Assembly: GCA_025057645.1 (NCBI GenBank)
Contig: JANXBJ010000001.1
Coordinates: 306,357-370,356 of the forward strand
Direction of reading: 5' to 3'
From: Anaerolineales bacterium
GTDB lineage: Bacteria > Chloroflexota > Anaerolineae > Anaerolineales > UBA4823
DNA: 64,000 nucleotides
A program made the translations under genes and the position numbers. This document shows, piece by piece, positions 15,526 through 24,027 of the stretch. Each line of letters opens with the position of its first letter. The stretch's first letter is position 1. Under the pieces are notes generated by a model. That model was given only the letters and a program-made list of their open reading frames with translations. It had not been told where the DNA came from and ran no database searches.

Positions 15526-17418
15526 TTAGGGTAGCAAGGGCAAGGCATACATCTTCCTGTCTGTTGACCCAATGAAGACGCAACGGTTAGCAATGAGGGG
15601 GGTGCCAGTGATGGCTCCGCCGGTTCGGAACTTCCAGATGAGGGAGCCGCTTTGCAAGTCGACACAATAGAGATGGCCGTCCACCGAACCAAAGTAGACT
15701 CTGCCCTCAAACACAACCGCTGAACCGGTTACTTGATGTTCCGTTGGAAAGCGCCATCGCTCTTTTACGCTAGGGATATCGATGCAGTACATATGCCCGT
15801 CAACGCACCCGACAAGTAGATATTCTCCACTTACACAAGGGGTCGAGATAGTGGGTTTGCCTAGGCGGAAACGCCAGAGTTGCCACCCCGTTTTGGCATC
15901 GAGGGCGTATACTGCTCCGTCTAGAGAGCCGAAGTAGATTGTATGATCTGCTATCGTAGCCGAACCGGTGATTCCTCGCTTGGCTCTGAAGCGCCAGCGG
16001 AGGCTACCACGAAATTCTATACACAGAAAATCCCCATATTCGTTTCCGAAGAAGAGTTTATCTTCGTATAGACAAGGGGTTGTGCGTATTGGCGCACCGC
16101 TATCGAATTTCCAGACGCCATTTCCCGAGGCGAGGTTGACGGCGTGGAGGTGTGCGTCATCGGATCCGATAAACAGGTGTCCCCCAGAAAAAACCGGTGA
16201 AGAATAGATTGCACCCCCTGTATAGTAAGACCATAGGATCTTTCCAGAGAGTTGATTGAGAGCGTAAAGGCGACAATCAGCGCACCCGAAGATGACATTC
16301 CCGTCTTCGATCAGAGGACGACTGACAATCGGACCGTCAGTTTGATAGTTCCAAATCAACTCTCCCTTCGTGGCGTGGACCACGTATAAACGATGATCGT
16401 ACGAACCGAAGAAAAGCCATCCATCTCTATAAGCTGCGCTGCCACGGATTTCGTCCTGGCAACTAAAGACCCAAATTGGTTTCACCTCTTGCGAGGTTGG
16501 CAGCGTCGAGAGGCGAGGTGGGGAGAGAGGAGGAGCGATTTTTTCCAAAACGGCTTCTAGAGCCGTTTTCATTTCTTTTGCAGATTGAAAACGGTCTTTC
16601 GGATCATATTGGAGTGCTTTGAAGATGATCGCTTCCAACTCGGGTGGGACTTCTGGATTGATCTGGCAAATCGGCCTTTCGCCGAAGGAGAAGGGCGCTT
16701 CGAGACGAGGATCTCTTTTGGTAAGAAAGTGGTGAAGGGTGGCCCCTAGGGCGTAGATATCGGCTAAATGGGAGGCCTGACCGCGATATTGTTCTGGGGG
16801 AGAGTAGCCTTCAGTGCCTACCATCGTGCCTTTTTGCTCGCCTCGGAACGGCTTGGCGATCCCAAAGTCGATCAGCATCACTCTCCCGTACTGGTTGATC
16901 ATCACGTTGGATGGCTTCATGTCGCGAAAGATGATCGGCTCCGGTTTATGATTGTGTAGGTAGCTCAGGACATCGCAAATTTCGATCGCCCACTGGATCA
17001 CTTGGGGGATCGGTATATGCTGCTGAATAAGGTCTTCCAAAGTCTTTCCGTGGATCAGTTCTAATACAAGATAGGAGCGATCGTGAGCGGTGAAGTAATC
17101 AAAAATGCGCGGTATGGCAGGGTGATCGAGGGTTGCAAGGAGGTTAGCTTCGCGTTCAAAGTTCCGGATGATGGATGCCCTAATGAGAGGGTCGCGGGTC
17201 TGGATGATCATTTCTTTAACGGCGACCTGCTTGACTACATTAGGAAAGTGAAGGTCACGAGCTTTGTAGACTGCTCCCATGCCTCCTACGCCAAGAATAC
17301 CTTCAATGTAGTAACGATTGGCAAGCGTCGTGCCGATTTTGAGTTGATCCGTTGCGATCGGAATAGATTTTGAGGGTTTGGATAGTTCTTCGGACGAGCT
17401 GAAACGTTTTTCGTTCAT
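15526..17418 (-). CDS. Ser/Thr protein kinase with C-terminal PQQ-like beta-propeller
   Basis: A 630-residue protein. The kinase domain spans about 35-290: glycine loop GVGGMG at 43-48, Lys68, catalytic Asp166 in FRDMKPSN (HRD has become FRD) and DFG at 184-186. From about 310 to the end are seven to eight PQQ/quinoprotein-type blades with repeats of the form G-W-F-GS-D--LY-V---G-L-W. No transmembrane segment separates the two parts, so the propeller should be cytosolic, unlike the usual external sensor. It is probably a protein-interaction platform rather than a PQQ enzyme. It is followed on the same strand by the PP2C gene. Confidence 0.92.
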   Translation of the reverse strand: MNEKRFSSSEELSKPSKSIPIATDQLKIGTTLANRYYIEGILGVGGMGAVYKARDLHFPNVVKQVAVKEMIIQTRDPLIRASIIRNFEREANLLATLDHPAIPRIFDYFTAHDRSYLVLELIHGKTLEDLIQQHIPIPQVIQWAIEICDVLSYLHNHKPEPIIFRDMKPSNVMINQYGRVMLIDFGIAKPFRGEQKGTMVGTEGYSPPEQYRGQASHLADIYALGATLHHFLTKRDPRLEAPFSFGERPICQINPEVPPELEAIIFKALQYDPKDRFQSAKEMKTALEAVLEKIAPPLSPPRLSTLPTSQEVKPIWVFSCQDEIRGSAAYRDGWLFFGSYDHRLYVVHATKGELIWNYQTDGPIVSRPLIEDGNVIFGCADCRLYALNQLSGKILWSYYTGGAIYSSPVFSGGHLFIGSDDAHLHAVNLASGNGVWKFDSGAPIRTTPCLYEDKLFFGNEYGDFLCIEFRGSLRWRFRAKRGITGSATIADHTIYFGSLDGAVYALDAKTGWQLWRFRLGKPTISTPCVSGEYLLVGCVDGHMYCIDIPSVKERWRFPTEHQVTGSAVVFEGRVYFGSVDGHLYCVDLQSGSLIWKFRTGGAITGTPLIANRCVFIGSTDRKMYALPLLP

Positions 17419-17475
17419 TTCCGACCGGTGTGCTGGTCAGGCTGGACGGAGGATTTTTCTTTGCTTGCTTTCAAG

Positions 17476-17481
17476 TATAAT
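17476..17481 (+). promoter_or_regulatory. -10 box (TATAAT) just before purB
   Basis: A consensus TATAAT ends 13 bases before the purB ATG. No Shine-Dalgarno sequence and no clear -35 element are visible. The transcript leader would be only about six bases. Confidence 0.45.
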
Positions 17482-17494
17482 TCGATTTTGGCAA

Positions 17495-18940
17495 ATGAAG
17501 ACCCAAGAACAAAGCTATCAATCTCCATTTTCGTGGAGGTATGGCTCTGCGGAGATGCGGGCGATTTGGAGCGAATGGCAGAAGCACCTCCTCTGGCGTA
17601 AACTCTGGCTGATTCTAGCGGAAACGGAAGCGGAGTTCGGCTTGGTTGGTCAAGCTCAGGTTCAAGACTTGAGGAAGAACCTTGAACAGATCGACCTGCA
17701 ACGCATTGCGCAAATTGAGGCGGAAGTTCACCATGATCTAATGGCAGCTCTCAAGGCTTATGCGGAGCAATGTCCGTTGGGAGGAGCCATTCTTCACTTG
17801 GGTGCGACCTCTATGGATATCAAAGATAACGCTGAAGCGCTGAGGGTCTATGAGTCGCTCTTCTTGGTGCGCCGGCGGTTGGAGGAGTTACTTGAAGCTT
17901 TTTGTCTGCAGATTGAAAAGTATGCCGAGGTGCCGGTGATGGCTTTCACCCACTTGCAGCCGGCAGAACCAACCACTCTGGGATATCGTTTGGCACAATA
18001 TGCGCAGGACTTGTGGTTAGACTGGAAGGAACTAGCAAAGAGGATAACCGAGTTTCGCATCAAGGGCTTTCGCGGTGCTGTCGGAACAAGCGCAGCATAC
18101 ATTGAGCTGATAGGAGAAGAGGAGGTCGAACGGTTTCAGCAACGCCTTGCCGAGCGAGTGGGTCTGCCGGTCTATGAAGTGGTCACCCAAGTCTATCCTC
18201 GCAAGCAAGATTTTCGCATAGCCAGCACCCTTGCAGGGCTTGGCGCCTCCTTGCATCGCTTTGCTTTGGATCTGCGATTTATGCAGTCTGCAGTTATTGG
18301 AGAGTGGATGGAACCGTTTGGAGAGAAGCAAGTCGGCTCTTCGGCAATGCCCTTCAAGCGTAACCCCATTCAAGCTGAGAAGATTAATGCCCTAGCTAGG
18401 CAACTTGCTCAATTACCGCGTTTAGCTTGGGATCACTCCGCCCATTCTATTCTAGAGAATACCCTAGATGACTCGGCCAGTCGGAGAACCTTGCTGCCAG
18501 AGATGTTCCTTATCACAGACGAGCTTCTTCGAACCGCTCTGCGCTTAGTTAAGAATCTGGTCTTTCAAGAAGAGAATATCCAGCGTAACTTTGAACGCTT
18601 TGCGCCCTTTGCGGCCACGGAAAGAATCCTAACGGCGGCTACTCAGGCCGGTGCGAGCCGTCAAGAGGTTCATGAGGTGTTGCGCAGGTTATCTATGCGG
18701 GCTTGGGAAAGCATCCGACAGAAGGGCAGCAACCCGTTAATCGGATTGATTCTTGAAGAGCCGATTTTGCTGCGATACTTATCTAGGGAACAGCTGCGGG
18801 AGCTGATGTCGGTGAGTCGCTATCTCGGTGATGCCTCCCTGAGGAGTAAACGACTCGTCACCGCAATCCGAACCGATCTGGAGAAGGGTAAGGTGGACAT
18901 CGACAAGCGAACTGCCTTTGATGTCCACCTAGTGATATGA
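17495..18940 (+). CDS. purB: Adenylosuccinate lyase
   Basis: A 481-residue member of the fumarase/aspartase superfamily, assigned as adenylosuccinate lyase, which removes fumarate from SAICAR and adenylosuccinate in purine synthesis. The superfamily signature [10 protein letters not shown] is near residue 280, with TSMDIKDN near 106-113 and [10 protein letters not shown] near 150. PHE replaces the more common HIS in the MPxKRNP segment. The frame is open for 39 codons upstream, but this ATG sits just after a TATAAT box and starts the conserved part. It abuts the convergent aldo/keto reductase with no gap. Confidence 0.9.
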   Translation: MKTQEQSYQSPFSWRYGSAEMRAIWSEWQKHLLWRKLWLILAETEAEFGLVGQAQVQDLRKNLEQIDLQRIAQIEAEVHHDLMAALKAYAEQCPLGGAILHLGATSMDIKDNAEALRVYESLFLVRRRLEELLEAFCLQIEKYAEVPVMAFTHLQPAEPTTLGYRLAQYAQDLWLDWKELAKRITEFRIKGFRGAVGTSAAYIELIGEEEVERFQQRLAERVGLPVYEVVTQVYPRKQDFRIASTLAGLGASLHRFALDLRFMQSAVIGEWMEPFGEKQVGSSAMPFKRNPIQAEKINALARQLAQLPRLAWDHSAHSILENTLDDSASRRTLLPEMFLITDELLRTALRLVKNLVFQEENIQRNFERFAPFAATERILTAATQAGASRQEVHEVLRRLSMRAWESIRQKGSNPLIGLILEEPILLRYLSREQLRELMSVSRYLGDASLRSKRLVTAIRTDLEKGKVDIDKRTAFDVHLVI

Positions 18941-19936
18941 TCACACCCGCCAATCCTTTTCGGGACTAGGTTTGTTCTCGAGGATTGTCTCGATCCGTTC
19001 CATTACTTCAGCCGTCAACTTTGGGACGACCTCTAGGGCTGCCATGTTTTCCCGTACCTGTTCGGGTTTCGAAGCCCCGGTGATGACCGTGCTCACATTG
19101 GGGTTCTTCAAGCACCAAGCGAGGGCAAGTTGGGCCAGTGTGCAGCCGAGTTCTTGAGCGATAACGGCAAGTCGTTTAACCGCTGCAACCTTTCTTTCGA
19201 AGGCTTCGCCCTGAAAGCGTTGACGCAACCACTCGTAGCCCGGCAGGGAGAGACGGCTACCCTCTGGGATCCCCTCATTATACTTTCCGGTCAATAAGCC
19301 GCTGGCTAAAGGACTCCAGGTTGTCGTTCCCAGACCGATTGTGCGGTATAGATGGACGTACTCGGACTCTACCCGTTGACGGGCAAACATGTTGTATTCA
19401 GGTTGCTCAACCACCGGGGGGATCAAATGCTCACGACGAGCAATTGCGTAAGCTTCCATAATTTGGGCTGCACTCCATTCGCTTGTCCCCCAATATAGCG
19501 CTTTTCCTTGCTGGATTAGCAAGTTCATGGCCCAGACGGTTTCTTCGATTGGGGTATGTAAGTCTGGACGGTGACAAAAAACGAGGTCTACGTATTCCAT
19601 CTGCAGCCGCTTCAGCGAGGCATTCATGCCTTCCACGATATGCTTCATGGACAGCCCTCGGTCGTTTGGCCCTTCCCCTCCCCAAAAAATTTTGGTTGAA
19701 ATCACTAGATCGGATCTCTTCCAGCCGGCTTTCTTGATGATATTTCCCATCATGATTTCGGCTTTGCCTTTGGCGTAGACCTCTGCGTTATCGAAGAAGT
19801 TAACCCCTGCTTCGTATGCTTCTCTCATGCAAGCGTAGGCAACGTCTTCGTCCACTTGGTCTCCAAAGGTGACCCATGCCCCATAGGAAAGGGCGGATAA
19901 CTTCAGACCAGTTTTGCCCATAAAGCGGTATTCCAT
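18941..19936 (-). CDS. Aldo/keto reductase, Kv-beta type
   Basis: A 331-residue NADPH-dependent aldo/keto reductase of the potassium-channel beta-subunit-like branch. The start [16 protein letters not shown], the FDNAEVY active-site Asp/Tyr, the STK lysine segment and the FCHRPD histidine supply the catalytic tetrad. [12 protein letters not shown] and [11 protein letters not shown] bind the cofactor. A GTG at 19945 overlaps the upstream stop, but AGGAG sits eight bases before the ATG at 19936, so I chose that. It is the last gene of the CinA-deaminase-phosphatase operon; the substrate is unknown. Confidence 0.93.
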   Translation of the reverse strand: MEYRFMGKTGLKLSALSYGAWVTFGDQVDEDVAYACMREAYEAGVNFFDNAEVYAKGKAEIMMGNIIKKAGWKRSDLVISTKIFWGGEGPNDRGLSMKHIVEGMNASLKRLQMEYVDLVFCHRPDLHTPIEETVWAMNLLIQQGKALYWGTSEWSAAQIMEAYAIARREHLIPPVVEQPEYNMFARQRVESEYVHLYRTIGLGTTTWSPLASGLLTGKYNEGIPEGSRLSLPGYEWLRQRFQGEAFERKVAAVKRLAVIAQELGCTLAQLALAWCLKNPNVSTVITGASKPEQVRENMAALEVVPKLTAEVMERIETILENKPSPEKDWRV

Positions 19937-19941
19937 AATAT

Positions 19942-20757
19942 TCACTCCTGCTTAGCTGAAATTGGCTTTGGTTTAATTTTATCAAGCCCCTCCCCTAGGA
20001 ATTCTGGAGAAGCGGCTGCTAATGTGGGGTAGGTTTGAGAAGCATAGTCCACATCCTCTTCTAGAGGGAAGGGAAATATCCCATTTAGAGTGGTGATGGC
20101 ACCCTTGGCCTGAGGGACGAGCAGCCAAGCACCTGCAATATCCCAGAGTTTCGCTTGGGCATCAAAAGCAAGGCGGGCTGCGCCGCGGGCCACACTGGCC
20201 ATCGAGTAGCCAGCACTTCCCAAGATACGCACTTTATAGCGTAGCCCGATCTCGTACTTACGGTGAGCATGGGAGCAACAGGCAAATACTGTAAGTTCCG
20301 AATTGTGGCTCGGGTTTTCGACGCCGATGCCGTGGCCGTTTAGCTTCGGTGGCTTGCCTAATTCCACCTGGTACAGTTCGTCTAGGGCCGGAAAATACTG
20401 GACTGCAAATACGGGATGGCCTTTCTCGACGCGGCAAATGAGGATGCCCCAATAATGGAGTCCCAAAGCGAAATTGGTTGTCCCATCGAGCGGATCAATA
20501 ATCCACCCCCGCAGGTAGCCAGGCCGAAATACGGTGGAGAGCTCTTCGCTCAGGATGAAATCGTTGGGGAAATTTCTTTGGATTTTGGAGTGGATAAATT
20601 CATCAGCCTTTAGGTCTGCATGGGTGACCACGGTATGGTCTTGTTTGCGCTGGATGGCAAAGTGTCCCTCCCGGAAATATTGGAGCAATAGCTTGCCCAC
20701 CCCTTTTACCAGGTCGATAGTGAATTCAACTTCCAAAGCGGTTTCAACCGACTCCAT
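19942..20757 (-). CDS. Inositol monophosphatase family protein
   Basis: A 271-residue Mg-dependent, Li-sensitive-type phosphatase. Metal ligands appear in LSEE (about residue 70), [12 protein letters not shown] (about 85-96) and the C-terminal [11 protein letters not shown]. Family members act on inositol phosphates, PAP or fructose 1,6-bisphosphate; which applies here cannot be decided by eye. It sits 15 bases after the deaminase-CYTH gene and just before the aldo/keto reductase, so it is part of that operon. Confidence 0.9.
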   Translation of the reverse strand: MESVETALEVEFTIDLVKGVGKLLLQYFREGHFAIQRKQDHTVVTHADLKADEFIHSKIQRNFPNDFILSEELSTVFRPGYLRGWIIDPLDGTTNFALGLHYWGILICRVEKGHPVFAVQYFPALDELYQVELGKPPKLNGHGIGVENPSHNSELTVFACCSHAHRKYEIGLRYKVRILGSAGYSMASVARGAARLAFDAQAKLWDIAGAWLLVPQAKGAITTLNGIFPFPLEEDVDYASQTYPTLAAASPEFLGEGLDKIKPKPISAKQE

Positions 20758-20772
20758 TGTCCCCGTGCACCT

Positions 20773-22767
20773 CTATTCTTGGAAGGGGTAAATCATCTCG
20801 ATGTAATCTTTAGTGACATTGTTTTCCGGTGAACCCCCTAGGAGTCGAATAAGGTTCGCAGCCATTTCCGCTTTATACTCAGCATCGCGCTTGCTCCAAG
20901 TACGGCTTTTGACTTCTAGGAAATACCCTAAATTAGGGGTTTCAAGGTGATCTAGGTTGATGTATAAGGCAGTGCCTTGGTAGAGCACTCGCCAGCGCAG
21001 TCGGTCCTTTACGATGGAGACCTCTTGAATAGGCTTAAAGTATTCCCGATAAAAGCGCAAGCTATGGGTGGCAGGGGCGATATAGCGGCTGCGAGAGAGA
21101 AGGACGTTGCCGTCAAATCTGGCCTCACGGGGATACCCTAGTAAGGTTAGGCGGTAGCGCACGTTTGTAATGTTCCCCTTCTCATCGAGCATTTCGTCTT
21201 CTCGGTAACGCAGATAGCCCTGTTGGGGGTCGGAGAAAAAGAAGTAAGTGTCGTATTCGTGATAGTGCCGAAAGTAAAGAATCTCCAAATCCTTATTGGC
21301 GATTGCTTCAATGACCGGTTGAGGATCTTGGATATGCACCTTAATCTGAATTTCGAAACTCTCGCCCTCCGTGGCTCCACCAATGGCAATTAACTTAGAG
21401 AGAACTGACTGTTCGCGTTGGATCAGGAAGAGGTTAATTTTGCGGGCATATTCTTGGGCGTGGATGCGCAATTCATCTTCGTCAAGGCCGATCAGCTGGC
21501 GGTTGCGCATTAGCCATCGACCGTTGACCATGACGTCAGTCACATCGTTCTTGTTCGCTGCGTAGACCAGTTGAGCATAGACCTCTCGGCCATCGCGCCG
21601 ATAGTGTGGCACGTTGTGCAGGGGCGAGATGTCCACTAGGATGAGGTCGGCGCGCTTTCCGACCTCTAGCGAACCGGTTAGGTGGTCGATGTGAAGTGCT
21701 TTAGCTCCTAGGCGGGTAGCCATGCTCAACGCTTGGTGGGCCGGTAGAGCAGTTGGATCGTTGGTCACCCCCTTGGCCAATAGCGCAGCTAAACGCATCT
21801 CCTCAAACATATCGAGGTCATTGTTGGAGGCCGGACCGTCAGTTCCAATACCTACGTTGAGTCCGAGGGCGAGCATTTTTTGCACCGGAGCAAATCCGGA
21901 AGCTAGTTTTAGGTTGGAAGAGGGGTTATGGGCGACGCCTGCGTTATGATGTAGGAGTGTGTGCATCTCGCCTTCGTCAATGTGGACGCAGTGGGCAGCA
22001 GTGACCTTGGCTTCGAACAAATTTTGCTTTTTTACGTAAGGGATGACCGGCATCCCATGCTCGGCGCGTAACTCTTCTACCTCGCTTGCTGTCTCTGCTA
22101 GGTGTGTGTGTAAGGGAACGTCAAATTCTTGTGCTAGTTCGGCCGTGGCGCGCAGAATTTCGGCCGTGCAAGTATACGGGGCATGGGGGGCTACAGAGGG
22201 GACAATTAGAGGGTGGCCCACCCAGCGGCGGATGTAGTCACGGGCAATTGCGAGTGACTCTTCATAGTAGGGTGCATCGGGCGCAGGAAATTTCAGCACC
22301 GTTTGGGCACAAACCGCTCTTACCCCCACCTCAGCTGCGGTTCTCGCAATATGTTCTTCAAAGTAGTACATATCTGCAAAGCAGGTGACCCCGCAGCGAA
22401 TCATCTCTGCGATTGCGAGCTTGGTGCCCAAAACGACAAAATCCGGTGAGACAAATTCTCGCTCGACAGGCATCATATAGCCTAGCAGCCACACGTCTAG
22501 CCGCAGATCGTCTGCCAGCCCACGCAGAAGGGTCATTGGGGCATGTGTATGGGCGTTGATCAAGCCCGGCATCAGGACTTTATTCCCACAATCGATCACC
22601 ACTGGGGCTTCGTAATGGGCGAGGATTTCTCCTTCCTCACCCACGGCGAGAATATGTTCCCCCTTGATTGCTAGAGCACCGGGTTCGTACTGGGAAAGCT
22701 TGTCGTCCATAGTGAGGACAATTGCATTCCTCAACAACAGGTCAACGGTTTGTTTTAGGTGATCCAC
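20773..22767 (-). CDS. Amidohydrolase (MtaD-like deaminase) fused to a CYTH domain
   Basis: A 664-residue fusion. Residues 1 to about 430 form an amidohydrolase of the 5'-methylthioadenosine/S-adenosylhomocysteine deaminase type: zinc ligands HTH at 73-75, HLAE near 222, AHC near 259 and Asp310 in GTDGPASNN. Residues from about 468 to 655 look like a CYTH (triphosphate tunnel) domain: an ExExK-like EIQIK at 472-476 (with Gln in the middle), a YRLTL strand, LRWRVLYQ and a late YFLEVKSR. The family's usual length is about 430-450, so the second part is a real addition. It could hydrolyse or sense a triphosphate nucleotide (inference). Confidence 0.88.
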   Translation of the reverse strand: MDHLKQTVDLLLRNAIVLTMDDKLSQYEPGALAIKGEHILAVGEEGEILAHYEAPVVIDCGNKVLMPGLINAHTHAPMTLLRGLADDLRLDVWLLGYMMPVEREFVSPDFVVLGTKLAIAEMIRCGVTCFADMYYFEEHIARTAAEVGVRAVCAQTVLKFPAPDAPYYEESLAIARDYIRRWVGHPLIVPSVAPHAPYTCTAEILRATAELAQEFDVPLHTHLAETASEVEELRAEHGMPVIPYVKKQNLFEAKVTAAHCVHIDEGEMHTLLHHNAGVAHNPSSNLKLASGFAPVQKMLALGLNVGIGTDGPASNNDLDMFEEMRLAALLAKGVTNDPTALPAHQALSMATRLGAKALHIDHLTGSLEVGKRADLILVDISPLHNVPHYRRDGREVYAQLVYAANKNDVTDVMVNGRWLMRNRQLIGLDEDELRIHAQEYARKINLFLIQREQSVLSKLIAIGGATEGESFEIQIKVHIQDPQPVIEAIANKDLEILYFRHYHEYDTYFFFSDPQQGYLRYREDEMLDEKGNITNVRYRLTLLGYPREARFDGNVLLSRSRYIAPATHSLRFYREYFKPIQEVSIVKDRLRWRVLYQGTALYINLDHLETPNLGYFLEVKSRTWSKRDAEYKAEMAANLIRLLGGSPENNVTKDYIEMIYPFQE

Positions 22768-22779
22768 TGCGTATCCTTC

Positions 22780-23922
22780 CTATAAGTTGCGGAGAATATC
22801 AAGGCAATGGTGAATTGCCCAGCGAGGCGCATTTTGAGGTGGCCCTCCGTAGGGCTTGGTAAAAGTCTGCTGAGTCTCAGGGGTAATTAGGTGAATGTAA
22901 ACCTCCTGAGCAGATGTTTTAGGGAGTATTAGCACCCCCAGCCCGCATTCTGCCCCGCTGAATTGACGAAAAGCTTCGGTCAAGGCGAAGAATGCTTCTG
23001 GGGGGTAAGGGTGAGGCAAAAATTGGGCTGCGACAAAGGGCGCTCCATATGGAGATAAACGCTGCAGAAGCATCCCATTAGTACCGCTTTCACACAGAGA
23101 GAGACGCCAGTTTTTGTCTTTGAGGGGTTGCAGGGCAATGGTTTCGATGGTCTCCTCATCGGCACCGTAGATCCAATTCCCTAACCGGTTACGAATTTCC
23201 TGCTCCATCTGTTGGATAAGGCGTTCGGCTTCGGCCTCGCTTGTGGCTTTTGCCGCAATGCGAATATCCACTTGACCTGCATGAGCCGCTAACCCCACAG
23301 TGGGGTTTAAGGAGGTTTCTAAGTCGGCGATTTTGCTGTCGATTAAGGACTCTCCCACGCCGATCGTATGTAAGATGCGGGTTTTGATCGTCTCATGGAG
23401 CTGTAGGCGTTCTCTGAGGTAGGGCGTGACTTTGGTTTCCATGAGATGTTCCATTTCTCGGGGAACTCCGGGTAGGCAGATCATGATTCTGTCATCCCGG
23501 TCAACGATAAAGGCGGGGGCAGTGCCTACGGGATTTTCTAAAGGAATAGCTCCGCTGGGGAGAAATGCTTGGCGACGGTTATTCTCAGTGGGTGTTCTTC
23601 CATAGCGGCGGAAGCGTTCCTGAATCTGCTCCCACAGAGCAGGATGATATTCCAGCTCTACATCGAAGGCTAGGGCCACGGCCTCGCGCGTGGGATCGTC
23701 CACCGTTGGACCTAGTCCGCCCGTGGATAGGATCACTTGACAGCGAGTGAATGCCTCGCGAATGTAAGCGGCGATCCGTTGAGCATTATCGCCGACTGTG
23801 GTTTTGCGATATACATCTAACCCAATTGTGCGCAGTTGTCTAGCCAAATAGGGAGCGTTTGTATCAACGATCTCACCAAGTAAAATTTCCGTGCCGATGG
23901 TCAAGATTTCTGCGGAGGTCAT
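22780..23922 (-). CDS. CinA-like protein with degenerate C-terminal domain
   Basis: A 380-residue CinA-family protein. The N-terminal MoCF-like domain is intact: EILTIGTEILLGEIVDTN, STGGLGPTVDDPTREA, LPGVPREM. This part is an ADP-ribose/NMN-type pyrophosphatase in studied homologues. The C-terminal part aligns with the NMN deamidase domain, but its AESCTGG motif reads CESGTNG, and the TGIAGP motif is missing, so deamidase activity is doubtful. The frame extends 34 codons upstream, but the ATG at 23922 starts the conserved domain. It is first in the operon ending with the aldo/keto reductase. Confidence 0.88.
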   Translation of the reverse strand: MTSAEILTIGTEILLGEIVDTNAPYLARQLRTIGLDVYRKTTVGDNAQRIAAYIREAFTRCQVILSTGGLGPTVDDPTREAVALAFDVELEYHPALWEQIQERFRRYGRTPTENNRRQAFLPSGAIPLENPVGTAPAFIVDRDDRIMICLPGVPREMEHLMETKVTPYLRERLQLHETIKTRILHTIGVGESLIDSKIADLETSLNPTVGLAAHAGQVDIRIAAKATSEAEAERLIQQMEQEIRNRLGNWIYGADEETIETIALQPLKDKNWRLSLCESGTNGMLLQRLSPYGAPFVAAQFLPHPYPPEAFFALTEAFRQFSGAECGLGVLILPKTSAQEVYIHLITPETQQTFTKPYGGPPQNAPRWAIHHCLDILRNL

Positions 23923-24013
23923 ATTAACTAGCCCTTTTTCATTGTAACAGCCCTTTAAGGGCTTGGCGAATGATTCTACATCATTTGTCGGGAATTTCTC
24001 TACGTGAGTGTGG

Positions 24014-24019
24014 TAGAAT
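24014..24019 (+). promoter_or_regulatory. -10 box (TAGAAT) directly upstream of the 24028 gene
   Basis: TAGAAT ends eight bases before the ATG at 24028, so transcription would begin on or next to the start codon. No Shine-Dalgarno sequence is present. This is the clearest leaderless candidate of the window. Confidence 0.5.
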
Positions 24020-24027
24020 TTCACAAT

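Noticed and set aside
20773-22767. Frameshift or misassembly joining a deaminase to a separate CYTH gene
   Set aside because: The frame is continuous, with no internal Shine-Dalgarno plus start at the junction near residue 460 that I could see; a true fusion is simpler.
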